From Bondarzewia mesenterica (Eukaryota > Basidiomycota > Agaricomycetes > Russulales > Bondarzewiaceae), in contig SGPL01000072.1 in the NCBI GenBank assembly GCA_004802705.1, positions 23,927 to 87,926 of the forward strand: DNA of 64,000 nt, given 5' to 3'. Position numbers and translations under genes: made by a program. The notes below the pieces were generated by a model. It had not been told where the DNA came from and searched no databases. It saw only the letters and a program-made list of their open reading frames with translations. This document shows, in pieces, positions 10,272 through 23,249 of this stretch. Position 1 is the stretch's first letter. Each line of letters starts with the position of its first letter.

Positions 10272-12634
10272 TCACACCACCTTTCGATACACGACCGACG
10301 GGGTCTCCTTGTCGGGTTCTGAGACGTCGCGCGAGCTTCCATTCTTCTTCTCATCCCATATCGCTTGTTCAACGGCCGGCGGCGGCGCACCGTCCGCGAC
10401 GAACGCCGAGGCAATGGCGATGCGGGTCTGCGCGAGCTCATCGATGTTACGGAAGTGGAAGCCGTCTTTGATGGACTGGTTGATCACGAGGCCGCTGCAG
10501 ACAAATGCGCATCCGTTGTAATCAGTACCGTCTCGGTTGAAAGGAAAGAGGGGAGACGCCTACGCACATCGCATATATAGACATGGCCACGTAGCCGGAA
10601 AATGGGACAAGGTAAGAGTGGCGGGTAAAGGTCTTGTCAGCCAAAGCTCCCTGTGCCGGAGGGTACCATGCACCACCTCCGACGCCCTATGGTCAACAAA
10701 TTCCTTCTGAGCTGAGTTTATGAGGCAACGAGTCTATAGCACGTACCATGACGATAAGACCAGAACCTCTCTTCGTGTGCATGCCCAGATTCTTCGTACC
10801 CAGAGTGAACACACACTGCGTGAACAGCAACCATCTCAGCCTCTCGCAAACACAATAACAACAAAATGAAATTACATACAGGGTAGCAGATACTCTCGAA
10901 GAAGAAAAGACAATAAAGGCAAGCAATGCCTGCGTGGCCTCCAGCGAGTGCAACGCCAAGGCAGAATGCCGAACACGCAATTCCATACAAACTGAGCAGC
11001 AGAGCTGGATCTACCCATGTAAGCAGGACGACGCCTATGAATCTGGTATCATTCGAGTGGGTTTTCAGCGAGTCAATAAGTCGGCAGATAGACGAGACAA
11101 ACCTTCCGCCAGTGAAAGTGAGTTGACAAAATGAGAACATCAAGCTAGCCTTCGAATGACTGATGCCTACACCTTGGTCAACGAGGTAGTTGACAACGAA
11201 GGATGCCACAGTGACTTGTGCACCACTATTGACATTCTTTTTGAGTTACCAGAAAAAAAATGTGATCAAGATGATTGGACATACGTGTAGGACATTTGCG
11301 CGACGAAGCCAAGAATGCATCGATATTGCTTCCAGAAAGGCCCGACGCCGTTTTTGGCGATACCTGCATCTTCAATTTCTTTTTCAAGGGCATCTTCAGT
11401 GATTTCTGGAAGGTCGCAGAAACTGCATCAAAGAAGTGTAAAGGCATTGCTCCTGCGTATAAGAAGTTGTTCTACGGGACACGTACTAGAAGAGGATGTT
11501 GAGCGCCAATCCCAAGGCAGCAACCGCCAGATACACCCTAAAAGAAAAGGGAAAATCAGCACAGCCTTTCAACATTCGGAGGCAAAAGGTAGGTGACGCT
11601 TACCATTGGACATTTGTGAGCGAGTTCGCATTCTTGCCCCTGAAGAAATAGGTGGAGGCGATCATTGGTCCAGCAAACGAGGCGAGACCCTGGAAGCCCT
11701 GACTGAAATTGAGGCGCATAGCGGCATATCGGGGAGTACCGAGCACAGTAATGTATGAGTTGGCGGCAACTTCAAGTGTGGAAAGACCGCATCCTGCAGG
11801 GAGTATTAGAGACATGCGGTGAGACAAGGAAAAGATGGGAGATTCGAACCGATGACGAACGTGCAGCCGACAAAACCGCCATACTTCTCAAACTTGGCGG
11901 ATGGCCAGAAGAAAATTGCACCTGCCAATGTCACCACGTCAGCAAGGTAGATAGTGTTTTAAATCGGAATGAAAAACGCGTACCCAGCGAATACAAACTC
12001 AATCCCATATGGATGCCTTTCTACGCGTATGAGAGTGATGTCGGCCACAGATCGAAGAAGTGAGATTGGGCAACTTTACTTTGTAGCCAATATGTCTCAT
12101 CTATTTCAATTTAATTAGTCAACTGTGAGCTGCGGAATAATTGGAACTGACATACAATAATACCAGCGAATGGTGACCATACAAAATATGCTCCCTACAG
12201 GGTAACAAAGGATGTGGATGAGCTGCATCCCAGGATCGGATGGAAGGAAATGTTCACGAAGTACGCAAGTTGCAGGAGTGTGCTCTGAAGTTTGGAGATA
12301 CCAAAGACGGTTTGGAAATGGGCATTAAGAACATCAAGAAGCTACAGAAATGAGGTAAAATTGAGTCCATTCGTAAGAAGTGACCTGTGGTGCTTACCCC
12401 ATATGCGAATCCCCCTGTCGAATTAATTGCAGAGTTCAGCTCTCGCACCAGAAGCAAGGATAGAATTGAGACGTACATGTGAAGAACAAGCTTGTGACCA
12501 GCCCGAAGGCGAAGAGCCAGCGTGCGAAGGAGAGCTCGCTACCTGAAGAACGATGAGCGAACAAATAAGCACCAATCGCTGATCGATGAGAAAAATGAAA
12601 GAGACACACCCGTTGTTCCAACGGGGGGTGCCAT
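10272..12634 (-). CDS. MFS sugar transporter, fucose:H+ symporter type
   Basis: Major facilitator of the FHS family (L-fucose / glucose-galactose permease type), predicted in the plasma membrane with 12 helices. ATG 12634 begins a tiny exon 'MAPPVGTTG'. Exon 2 has 'SELSFARWLFAFGLVTSLFF', the first helix. A middle exon (11827-11600) contains 'GCGLSTLEVAANSYITVLG' and 'MRLNFSQGFQGLASF', signature stretches of FucP/GluP-like transporters. The exon at 11209-10870 has 'ASLMFSFCQLTFTGGRF' and further helices. The last exon (10487-10272) is a hydrophilic cytoplasmic tail. About ten short exons are needed. Substrate is a sugar by family; which sugar is not visible. Confidence 0.87.
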
Positions 12635-15092
12635 GGTTGCGGATGGGCAAAGAGGCGAGAGGGTGTTTCGGTGGGTTTTAAGTCATCGGATGGGAGTCCA
12701 TGGTTCTCAGGTGGTTATGGCAGACTCCGCATATAAACTTGAAGATGCTCAAACGGAATATGGGGAAAGCATCTGGGGTAGACCCGTGATCACGCACGGT
12801 CCGCCATTCCCGTTCTCCTACCTATCATACGTCCCAACGACTTCTAGTCTACAGGGCGGCAGAGAAGCCAGTCGTGCCTCAGAATCCTCCTGTCTGACCG
12901 ACTCCTACTGGACCCGAAGTCTTTCCGTCCGGTGACGAACCTTCAGAGGCCTTTCAGACGCCGAATCCAAAATAACTCTGAGGTCTCAACATTTCAACGC
13001 TGAGTCGCTTGGAACAGTGATTTTGCACTCACAAAGATTGAAACATGTCAGTCAATAGAACTAATCACCATGCCCTGAGGTCGTGAGATATACGGCCTGA
13101 CGTTGAGACCTAAACTCTTCACGCGAACGGAGGACCGTCTTCTGACCATCCCATTGAAGTCCCCAACTGTCTGCAGCGTCTAGGATCGTATCGGCGGCTG
13201 ATGAGCAAACAAGACTCGTGCATATTGCAGGACCATAATTTCAAAGCCAGCGACGCAGCGGACCGTGCGCGTGAGAGGCGACAACCGAAGAGTTTGAACC
13301 GATCCTGCCGAAAGGAACTTTTGGGCATCGTCGAACTTCGCTACATTTTTCTTTGGCCAGCCCTCACCGTCATAACTTCGCTTTACTTTCATTTGGTGTG
13401 CCTGCTAGTGTGCTAGTGAATTACTCCGATTCAGAGGTTCGGGACAATTGCCAGTGAGTGGCAACTTCACGCATTTCTGTATAGGTCGCTTCAACGCACT
13501 CACGATACTAGTTGATGCGATGGTTGTGTGAGCGGAACCTTTTTAAAGAGAGCTCTACAGCAGCAGCAGAACGTCAAAACATGGTCATGTTCTTTGGGGG
13601 CGATTCATTGAGAACTCGTTTACGCGCCTGCAAGTCCTTCTCCTATCTTTTCCAAACAGTCCACCAGCATCAGGCCGCGCTGCTATCCGCTGAACTACGC
13701 TCTTGCAAGGCGGTCAGAGCATGGGCAGGCTCGCTTGACCACTATTGGGCTGGCGGTTTCCTCACACCTCGTTTGGCGACAGCTCACCTTGGTCAGGTTG
13801 GCATTTTTAACAATACAATTGCCTACGTGCATACTGGTATGTTCTAGCAAGCCTCTGACACATGTAGAATTTACCGTCGGCACTGCGCCGCGCGGATTCA
13901 ATGGGCCAATCGGTTTGTTCCATTAAACGCTTGTAAACGCACGATATCATAGGCCGTCCATCATGCTCAGAAGAAATTTGGTCTCCCGCCTGCAAATCGA
14001 GAGTTATGTCCGTCAAAACATTGATGTTGCACGGCTTACGCACTGTCGCTTGACCATCTGAATGGCAATGTGACTGAGGGACTCTCGGCGTTCGTTCGTT
14101 CATTCATTCCCATCCTCCTGGCTTCTCACTATATCGCTGGCATTCAGACACATGCATTATTGCCCGGCCTGGCAGCGAAATCGCCGCATCGACAGAGAAG
14201 CTACTTCAGAAAATTCATAGCTCTATACGTCTGTGCACGTGTGGGACACAGGTCCTTCTGACATTCACTTGCATGACAGGGGGGCCAAGGACACTGACCA
14301 CCCCAGAATTGTATGGGCCAAGGGTATCACTCTAGTCCAGGCCATCAGTCGGCGAGGAGGTGAGTATGTAGCTGCTATTTGAACAGCCCATGAAGGACAT
14401 AGCAGGCAGGATTTGAAGTTCGGACCAGGGTGATTGAATGGGATGGAGCACGTTTTGAAAGGTTCTGTATCTTCCATGCTGCCATGTGTATGACTGGTCG
14501 GATGTCTTCCCTGCTTCTTTCACGCTCAACTAGTCATTGGCGTGAAAGAAAGCCCCATCTGGAGCAAACGCGCCGTTTGACTGTGGCAGGATGGTGTATC
14601 CTATCGGAATAGTTCTTTCCTCTGCTATCCAAGGCAGACATGCTCATACAGCATGGTCTTATCAACAGGCTCAAGGATAATGATAATACGGTGAGTAAGA
14701 TTCGCGACTGTCTTCGATGACCAGATCTTCGGTAGTGGTCGGACAAAACATAGGTTGTACTCGATCGTGTAGACTTACAGCACATTTCCACAAATCCTGG
14801 GAGTGGGCTGTGTGATGATAATATCTGTAGGAACCAATGGTTTATGGGCGTGCTCGAGGTGCTATATTCATGAGTCCAATGATTTTCGTCACCAACTTGG
14901 GCTATTGCCGCGCAGATTGCGTTCTGTGTGAACAAGCGATGCGCCTTTCGCGGTTTGACGTTGAACTTGACATCGACCACGACTCCGAGACACGAGGCTG
15001 CTGACCCTCCCGTTACTTTTGTAAGAGACCATCGTCAACAACGCCAGGCCTACACGTTTTCTTCACGCCGATTGAGCTCTCAGCAGCGTTAA
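12635..15092. other. Gene-poor 2.4-kb stretch
   Basis: The longest stretch without a supportable gene. Open frames on both strands (for example 14534-14980 minus and 13807-14103 minus) show no recognisable motif or convincing exon chain. Intron-like GTGCGT...CAG signals occur near 14040-13990 on the minus strand, so a degenerate or fast-evolving gene is possible. The right end should contain the missing first exon and promoter of the gene starting before 15093. A minus-strand TTTATATG near 12728-12737 is a weak TATA candidate for the sugar transporter. Confidence 0.5.
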
Positions 15093-17573
15093 TTAGCTCG
15101 GTCAATCCGTCGCAGAGCCCCTTCTCCAAGCAGGTCCCTCTCAGTAGGACTTGCCAGAGGCTCGACGTTTTCATCTAAGAAATTCCTTCGGTCGAGACTA
15201 GCTCGCAGCCTTCGCGGCTCTCTGCGTAGCTCGACCGGCGCTCTTGCCGAACCTCCTTTGGGCTCTAACGCTCACCCGCTTCCCGACAAACCTCGTGTTC
15301 TTTCCTTCGAGAGCGAGGTGCTCAGTACTGTTCCCGAAGAGGACCCTGGTGCTGTAGACGATTGGCTGGACGATTTCCAACCTGTTTTTCGAGAGGAGTT
15401 TCTTGGTGAAGTCGACGACCGTCACTTGGGTTCAGCGGGTGGTGTTACGGATCAGACAGGTATTTCTCTTCTTGAACATCCTGCCCAAAACAGCACTATC
15501 GATAAAACTCCACCTGGTGTACCGCCTGAGCCTTTGTCTGTAAACCCTACATCACAACTTTCGGATCCATTTGCGACGCCGACAGACTACCGCTCTCCCA
15601 TCGATTCTCTACATCCCGTATCCCTCATCTCCCGATCTTCTTCATACCGCACCAATTACGACAAGGCACCTGCAGTCTCAGTCCGCCACCGCACTTCAAG
15701 CAGGGCATCGAGACAGTCTCGCCGATCTTCTCGTCACATCAGTGGTCTTCACGATATCAGACTCATCCTCGATTTTCCTTTGCCACCCAGTAACCTCCCT
15801 ACTCCCATATCATCCAAGCTCGCTGACCCTACTCAGGATTCAGCTCCATCCCCACCCATCGCAGACAATTCATCTGTTTTCTTCGATCAAGATCCTTTCC
15901 GTGCAGAGTCTCCTCCCCAAAAGGATTCTGTGGACAATCAGTCTTCTCAAGCCAAATCACTCTCTGGTTCAGCTACCGCCTCATTCCATACTGCGCTCTC
16001 CCGTGCACCAACTCCCGCCACCAGTGCTCCATCCTCCGTTACCACCAAGGCCAGCTCGACTTTGAGGCGCTTCGGATCGCTCACAAAAGACACTCTTCGT
16101 GCTTCTTTTCGCACGCCTATCTCTCAGATATCTGCGAGCAGTCGTCGTAGGAGCAAGCGGTCTGCAGTACACGTTCCGGCGGAGAATTCTCCAGAGCGTT
16201 CCGAGAAACCGAAAGTTATTTTCCAGCCTCTTCCAGAGTTTGTGCCTGAAGCCCTTGACATCGATTTTTCTTCATACAACACCGCAGCCACCCTTCGCAG
16301 AAATCTTGTTTCACACCTCTACTCTGAGCGCTCGTTCTCAGCTTATTACCGCTCTCTTGAAGACTTACTCAGCCGTCCCATTCCCAGGGAAGAGCCAGCT
16401 ACCCCTCGAACCCGGTTCACGTCCGCACCGTCACTACTCCCAGATTCGAGTTTAGTCGGTCACACACGATCACAATCTGAACCGGCGAATCTAGTCACCC
16501 CAGCCGCCGCTTCATCTACTCCTGCTTCCCGTCCGCCTCGTCCAACTCGACCTCTGCCCCTTCCACCGCCCCAATCGCAAGGAGCCATCGTCCACGAGCT
16601 CGTCAATCCTCTTGAATTGACCGCTTCTCCTACATATTCCTTGAACGAGTTGCGTTATTCGACTGCCTCCTCCTTCGCTCCTTCCTCGCCTTCCTGGTTG
16701 TCGCGTAACGTTCAAGAGCTAGAAAATTGGCTAGCCACACATACTGCGCCATCACCGCAGTCTGTGTATTCAGACGTTACCGAGGTCGATCCAGATCCTC
16801 TGCGGGAGACAGACAACAACTCACTACTTTCTTCTCCTTCCCCTTTGCCGATCCCTCCTTCATTACCCCTCCCATATCCCGCGGGCGAAGTCTTGCACAT
16901 TCGAGGACGCATTGCCATTCACGACGCCAATTCGTCTGAGGTCACTCTGAACACCATAGAAACATCTAACGATTTCCTATCGGACTCGACATTGACCGTC
17001 CCCTCTCAACGTGGATCTCGTCATACTTCAGCCTCATCAGCTTCTCCGTCACTCAGGCCCAACAATTCTCCCTCAAAGCCTCCCTTGTCGCCTTCTAAAG
17101 CTCGTTCTCGTACTTCATCTGTTACTCGTGCGACTATCACACACTATCGGCGTTCAATAGTCGAGGGTCGCAGAAAGTCTCGGGCTTGCGCTGTGCCTTC
17201 AAACGAGTTGATCAACCACAAGGAACAACTCTACTCCAAGGTAAATCTCATCGCTCCGATATCCTGAAGATCTAATGTCCAATACTCGAACAGCGCTCCG
17301 CGCCCCAACTCTTCTCAAAACCCGAACACGCATTCACGACTTCGACACGCACGGTCACTCTTCTCCCACCATTAGATATAATTTCTGTTGGTAAGTGCTT
17401 CTCATGGCAGAGGCATGTGCCGTTCCTGTCCCTGTGGCTAATGTGCGCATACAGTCTCCCCCGTTCTCGATTCTACTCCTACTCCAGTCCTTCCAATTCG
17501 TCCCCGCCCCTATCCTCCCACCCCACGCACCCGCTACCGAAACCAAAGAGGCCTCCCTCGAAAACAATTCTGA
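15093..17573 (+). CDS. Serine/proline-rich protein, unknown function (5' end missing)
   Basis: The frame is open from just after TAA at 15090-15092 to 17241, then splices to 17294-17390 and 17455-17573 (phases 0 and 1), giving about 790 residues. It is rich in Ser, Pro, Arg and Thr and probably largely disordered. The N-terminal part has 'GSTFSSKKFLRSRLARS' and an acidic 'DDWLDDF'. A better ordered block lies around 'VIFQPLPEFVPEALDIDFSS' and 'HLYSERSFSAYYRSLEDLLS', and basic clusters such as 'SSRRRSKRS' follow. No known domain was recognised. None of the three exons contains a methionine codon in frame, so the initiating ATG must lie in an upstream exon that I could not fix; an ATG at 14872 is one weak candidate. 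The stop is 29 bp before the next gene's ATG. Confidence 0.7.
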
Positions 17574-17602
17574 CTCCTACCTATCAATCAAGTATCTGAA
17601 AC

Positions 17603-18222
17603 ATGTCGTATAATATATTCGGAAAAGCTGCAGAGACGGTGGACTTTGGCGGCGAGGCGGACTACGCCGGTTACGAGTGGTTCAAAGATCCACCACCACA
17701 GAGACCTGAGGTGAGATCCTTTCCCATCCCCCTTAGATATGTGCTGACGTGCGTTGCTGGATTCAGCCTCCACCCGCACCCGCCCCAGCCCCACCACCAC
17801 TTCCCAGCGTCATCGAGCAAAACGAGATGTTTGACTACGCGCTCAAAGCTGCCCCAAATGTTCTCTACGGTCGATTTAAGCAATATGGGCAGGTGCGTCC
17901 AATCTCTTCCCTCGTATCGTTCGTTTGTTGACACGAGCGGGCACAGCTTGGCGTGCTAGGATGGTGCTCCGAGTTTAGCGAGATGATCGACTCTATCAAG
18001 ACGCTCGGCTTGCAAGGAAACATGTTCGTCTCGACGCGCACGCAGGCGCTGCGGACGTGTGAGGAGATCTTGCGTCTAGACCTTGACATCAAAATGCAGA
18101 TCATCATCATCCATCTCTCAGCTCAGATCGCGCGTCTGCGGCGGTTCCTCGACGCAGAACGTCAGTGGAATGACTATCCTATACCGGACTTCCCTATGGA
18201 CCCTCAGGCGTACGGCAGATGA
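17603..18222 (+). CDS. Small conserved-looking protein, unknown function
   Basis: Three exons (17603-17710, 17767-17892, 17947-18222), all joined in phase 0, give 169 residues. It starts 'MSYNIFGKAAETVDFGGEAD', has a short proline/alanine run at residues ~36-48 and a helical second half ('LRTCEEILRLDLDIKMQIII', 'IARLRRFLDAE'), ending 'PMDPQAYGR'. The helical part could form a coiled coil or a small helical bundle. The clean exon structure and composition indicate a real protein, but I recognise no family. It begins 29 bp after the stop of the upstream gene on the same strand, so its promoter must overlap upstream coding sequence or the two share a transcript. Confidence 0.75.
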
Positions 18223-18947
18223 CTGGATCGTGGTGTTGCAGTTGTTACTTTTGCTTGCTATTTTTTCGTAGACGAACGCTTTCTTGTCCGAGGATTGTTT
18301 TGTTGCAGTCAGTCTCGTTTCTTTCTGTGGTTCATGGTTCTTTCGTTCTGTTCTTTTGTATATATACCGCTCAGTCTCCTGCTTTCTATCAGCATCTGTA
18401 AAGGTCCTAATCGTTCCATATGCATGTATCGTACAGTTAAAACTTGTAAGCATATTCTATAACTTTGTCGGTTTTCGGAGGCGCGCGCTGCCTGAATCTG
18501 CAGTGGAAGTCTGAATTCCGAGGGACGATCGAACGAAGCGGAGCTACGACTAACAGGAAGCACTGAAGAAGAAAATCCAGTTCACTTACATGAGTTCAGA
18601 GAATACACGCAACACAGCAGGTGAGTCAGTAAGTAACGACAAACTAGTCCATAAGTATAATCTGGGGAAACAAACGCTGCCCTGAATCCTGACGATGAAA
18701 AAATATAGGAAGATGTAACGACAGAAATATTAATAACCGAGCAAAGACGAACGAAAAGCTAGACGAAAAGAGAGAGAGTACTGAAAGGAAGTAAAAACTG
18801 AAGACAAAATAAGTTCGCTAGCTGGAAAAGTTCGAGCGTCTTCTAGATATCGCAAGTCTCTGATTGAATAGGTGTAGCAAAGTCAAGTAAAATGCGGATG
18901 TGGGTATAATTATACTCATAGTCAGCAAGGCAGAGTTTCAATGTCGA
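18223..18947. other. Convergent 3' region
   Basis: About 725 bases between converging stops. AT-rich and repetitive in short A/G runs near 18720-18800. No gene is supported. Confidence 0.6.
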
Positions 18948-21900
18948 TCAGTGCGATGTGGCCGCCACACCCGCGTACTTGCTCCAAAACTCTGCGGACG
19001 ACTCGGCGTCCGGGTCTGAAAGCGACGCCGGGAGCGGCGGTGCGCGGTATGGCGACTGGCGCGGTGGTTCCGGGAGTGGGTTCGTGAATGCACGACGAGG
19101 TGGCGATGACTCTGGTGAAGAAATGGAAGGGATCATGGAGATGTCGGGGTAAGACCGTATGCCATTAGGATATATATACGAAGATGAAGACGAAGTTTGA
19201 GGAACTGAATCATAAATGATGGGGGGTGGGGGGATGGCGATGGTGGTGTAAGGTTGAGACGACGACTGTGGGCCATGGAAGGGTGATTGGAGCTTGAACG
19301 ATGTATGGCTAGACCCGTAGGCGCCTCCGCTCAACGTGCTCGCGCGCTGCAACTCGCCATTGACACTTGCGCTTGAGCGTTCGCCGCCTATCGACTGAGC
19401 GTAAACGAGCTGAGGTCCTTCCAGCCCGTACGCCATACTGCGCCCCTTGAACAAACGGTCCATCTCCCAGACCTCACGGGCTCGTACAGCGTTAAGGTCA
19501 GCCACAGATGGAACCTCAGAAGTCGGACGTGCGGATGCGGATGGTCGACGTTCCAGATGTTCACGGTTGACGGGCTTGCTCGACACAGAGTCTAAAGTGT
19601 TACTGCGACGTTTCCGCTCCTTGATCCTGCCAGTTCCGCTCGCTCGATCTGCGCTATCGGGGCGGCTGGAGCTGGCCTTCAGACGAGCTTCGTCAGAATC
19701 AATGCAGTGTCCAGTATCAAGCGCATATCATAAAACATACCTGATTGGTAGCTTCTGCCTTTCCCTGTTGCCGTAACTCCCTCTGACTGCTGCTCCGCCG
19801 CCTCGACTCTGAGCCCTTGATCGACTTGCTCTTCTTTGGCGACTCCGTGTCCTCAACCACCTGCCACTGTTCCCCTTGAACCACGAAACTCTCGCCCGTG
19901 GACTGAACGTTTCCCGTCGAGGGGCTTCGCATCAGTCTGAACGTCTCTGTCTCTCTCTTGACCGAACTAGAAGACTTCTTATGCCGACTGTTCTTCTTCG
20001 TCGGAGAAGAGTCCCGCGAGGAAGAGTGGACGCCGTTGGTCGTCGAGTGCAAAGTCGGGACAGGTGACGTCACAGTTGAAAAAATGGGCGTCGGCGCAAT
20101 CGGACCAGATGATAGCACGTAAGGAGAAGGGACGTGAAGTACTTGGGTGGGAAGAAGGTGTGGAGTGGGAGGGTTTGCGATCATTGACGCCTTTGACAAG
20201 GGCGAGTCGTCCGTGTATGACGCAGACCTGTCGCTGTTTACCGGGGCAGGCAAGGGCGAGTCGTTGGGAACCGGGGTCGGGGGAAGGGAATGGTCATTTA
20301 CCAGGTTTGTCGCTTGTAGATGAGCAGGGATGGCCGTATGGGCAGGCGCTGGGGGCTGTTGATGAGTATGCACCGTTGTGGATGACGAAGGCTCTGCAGA
20401 AGGCAAGGAGGTGCTTGGCGTGAGTTGGGTAGGCGATTCGACAATTGTGCGAGTATGCGAAGCCGTCGCGGGGTCTATGATGGGATGGGTCCCCTCAAAT
20501 GTTCGAAGTTTCGACTGAAGTGTTCCAGACGCGACGGCATCTGGAAGGAAAGAGAGGTTGCGTGGCGCGGGCGAACTCTCGACCGAGCCTGCTGCGTCAG
20601 GATTAGCAATAGTCAACTTGCCAATGGAGAACGGAGTCTCTACAGAACTGTACGATATCCTTTCGCCAGCTTCGCGCTCTGCCAACGAAGGTGGCGTTAG
20701 CGCAGAATCCGGGCCCTTGACGGCTTCCGTATCAAGAGACGGAGGAGGGACGCGCTTACTCGCGTCCGTGCTTTGCCGCGGATGCATCGAAGGCTTCTCG
20801 GGCGATGGGACCCTAGGTTCCGCAGACTGAGTTGAAGCCTTGTCCTTATCCAGAGTCTCAACGCTCGGACGAATGCTGACATTCTGCCAACTATCAGAGC
20901 CGGACTCTCTGCTATGCGCCCGAGTCCCTCTCCGCATGACACTGAATCTCCTGGCAAACCGTCCCAACACGCTACCACGTTTCTCCTTTTTCTCCGTCAT
21001 ATGGATGGGCGAAGTCGAGGTGATTGAAACGGATGCGCGGGCGGAGGATGCCGACAAAGAGGAAGCATTGAGCTTTGATAACTTTCTACCGACCGATGTG
21101 GATCCGTCGGCTGCTAACAGGTTCGGGTCGACAGGTGTCGCAGGCGCAGAGGCGGACTTCGCGTGGTTATCTGTTTCGTGGGGGGAGCCATCGAAGACGC
21201 CGCGGAGGCCATGCTTTCGGTGTTTCGAGTGTTTTCGGGTCGTTGAAGAGTCTTCCGGGTCAGGTGGCTGTAAGTGTAGCGCAGAAGTGGACTGAGATAA
21301 AGGTGAAGGAGTGACGATTTTGTGTCGTTGTCCGCCAGTAAGGCTAGACATGCGAGAACGTGATCCCATTCGGCCCTGCTAGAATCAATAGGTCAATAAA
21401 ATCCCGAGTAAGAGTAACACAATGCAGACCTCGAGACCTTCCGGAGAGACCTTCTCCGCATTCAGCCCACCCACATCGTACGGCGATTGGTGATGCCAGT
21501 TCGTCCCCCATGGATCAGACACATCGAGCAAGTCCACGTTGTCATGGGCCGCATTTGAGAGCTTTCGCGTCCGTTTGCCAGCAGGTTCCTGGATCTGGAT
21601 ACGGCTTTGTGATGAACTGGGAGTGGGAAGGGGAGAACCTGATGGTGATCGACTTGGTGCTGGCATCCAACCCGGCTCTTGAGCTGATTCGGCAGCCATA
21701 GGAGGGAAAGCGGGAGAAAAGACTGAAGGCGGGCGGTTCGAGGAAGGAGGATATAGATGGTGGTTCTTGTAAGAACGTGGGCCGCCCGGGTTGTGAATAG
21801 GGTATCGTGCCCGGAACTGATGAGCGGAAGCAGACATGACCTCGCCCTCCTTGTTGTACCATGATGGCAACTGGTCCAATGCATCAGGGATGATTGAGCG

Positions 21901-22311
21901 AGCAATTAGAGGAGTGAACGTGTCCGTAGAGCCATTGGCATTCGTGAAAAGAGTGTCAGTCTCTGGGTCGCGGGACTTGTCGCTCTGAGAGCGGGAGGAG
22001 CGGACGGACTTGGCTCCAGAACCGGGAGCAGTGGGGTGAGGCACAGTGCTGGCTCGTTTGGTGGGCTTTCTGAACAAGGACCTGCGTTTTGACCTGGACG
22101 ACTTTGTCGGCGAGTAGTCTTGAGAGTCCATGTTCAGAGAGCCAGCATCTGGCGGAGTGGAGGAAGTGTAGGAGGAACCGCCCTGAGACTGGACAGAAAC
22201 GGTTGAGTTTCAATCTCGCGTAATTGCACTGGCAACGTGGGCTTGTTGACACCAGACACTCACCTCCTCAAACGGCTCAAGGCCGAAGATTTGTTCTCTC
22301 CACGTCGACAT
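18948..22311 (-). CDS. Large disordered Ser/Arg-rich protein, unknown function
   Basis: Four exons (22311-22264, 22188-21430, 21378 or 21375-19741, 19676-18948) give about 1,057 residues. ATG 22311 opens the 16-codon exon 'MSTWREQIFGLEPFEE'. Exon 2 has basic 'SSRSKRRSLFRKPTKRA' and 'DPWGTNWHHQSPYDVGG', which looks like a short structured motif. Exon 3 has 'EKKEKRGSVLGRFARRFSVM', a possible basic amphipathic segment, and much low-complexity Ser/Pro/Thr. Exon 4 ends 'SKYAGVAATSH'. No catalytic or known binding domain was recognised; a scaffold or regulatory role would be a guess. The exon 3 acceptor is a tandem TAGCAG, so transcripts differing by one Gln are possible. Confidence 0.78.
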
Positions 22312-23249
22312 TGTTCAGCTCGAGGAGAAGGACCGTAGCATCAGCTGTGGCCGCTCTGAAAGCCACTGTCGCAGCGTTTGCAATCGTTCATCGAGAACGT
22401 CACCACGCTACATATATATCCGCGCCGCAACCTCTTCCCCCTATTTAGCTGCATTTCGCTTGCCCAGGCCTCCTCGTCGTCCGAGGCCCGCTCGACCTTT
22501 TGTCTTTGTCTTCAGCTTCAGCTCTTGTCATAGTGTCCGCTTGACACCTGTTTCTGTTTCCGCTCTTGAGCAGTCCACGCACTACCCAAGACTACCAACG
22601 CCTCGCCCGCGCCTCACACCAGCTTTCACTGTGTCACAACTTCCATACCTGTCGCTGCAATGGTCCATCTAGCTCCATCTCCGGCTCTCCGCAAACCCCT
22701 GCGTGCACGCTCCGCTGGCGCCCTGACGATGGTTTATAATGGAGTACGCAGCATCGTGGCGCCCCGGCCGCCGTTGCTTCCGAAATGCCAACCGACATGT
22801 GGGCTCTGTTTTTCTCACATCGGCTGTGTGCGACTTGGGGGGGCAACATCAGATGTGATGGAATATTCAAGGCATCCTAGCTTTCGGGCTTGCGTTCACT
22901 CTTGTCCGATCGAGGTCTGCTAAGGAGACTGATGAGCAAGCGGAAAGTTATGGCTGTTCGTGCGAAATGCTGAGCGCCGAGCGCTGATATTTAGATCTGA
23001 GCAGTGTACATGATGGGTGTTTTGTCTAGTCTTCACAACACCATCAATCATGTCTACATATGTATCTCATTCTCTCGTGTTCATGAAGTAGTCTACCGTC
23101 GATTCACAGTAATCTAATCTTATCTTCGAAGATCTAAGTGAGATCTGCTAAAAGTCCTCGAGCAAATCTTCAGACAACACTCAATCTAGTACTGACTTGT
23201 ACATACTGCCCTCCATTACTCCCCGCAGCTCCTACTCATTAGAGGATCG
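22312..23249. other. Divergent intergenic region
   Basis: About 940 bases between two head-to-head start codons, presumably both promoters and long 5' UTRs. It is pyrimidine-rich near 22440-22640. No gene is supported. Confidence 0.55.

Noticed and set aside
11845..11865. tRNA B-box-like GGTTCGAATCT on the minus strand
   Set aside because: It overlaps a splice donor of the sugar transporter, and there is no matching A box or acceptor stem at the right distance.
13640..13725. Minus-strand stretch resembling a tRNA D-arm (TAGTTCAGCGGATAG)
   Set aside because: No T-loop GTTCRA follows within range and the D-stem does not pair.
14534..14980. 148-codon minus-strand frame in the 12.6-15.1 kb gap
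   Set aside because: No recognisable motif, and repetitive Ser/Leu content near its end. No supporting exon chain was found.
15571..16065. 164-codon open frame overlapping the Ser/Pro-rich gene
   Set aside because: Same-strand shadow in another frame with low-complexity Leu/His/Ser composition. The main frame is far longer and splices cleanly.
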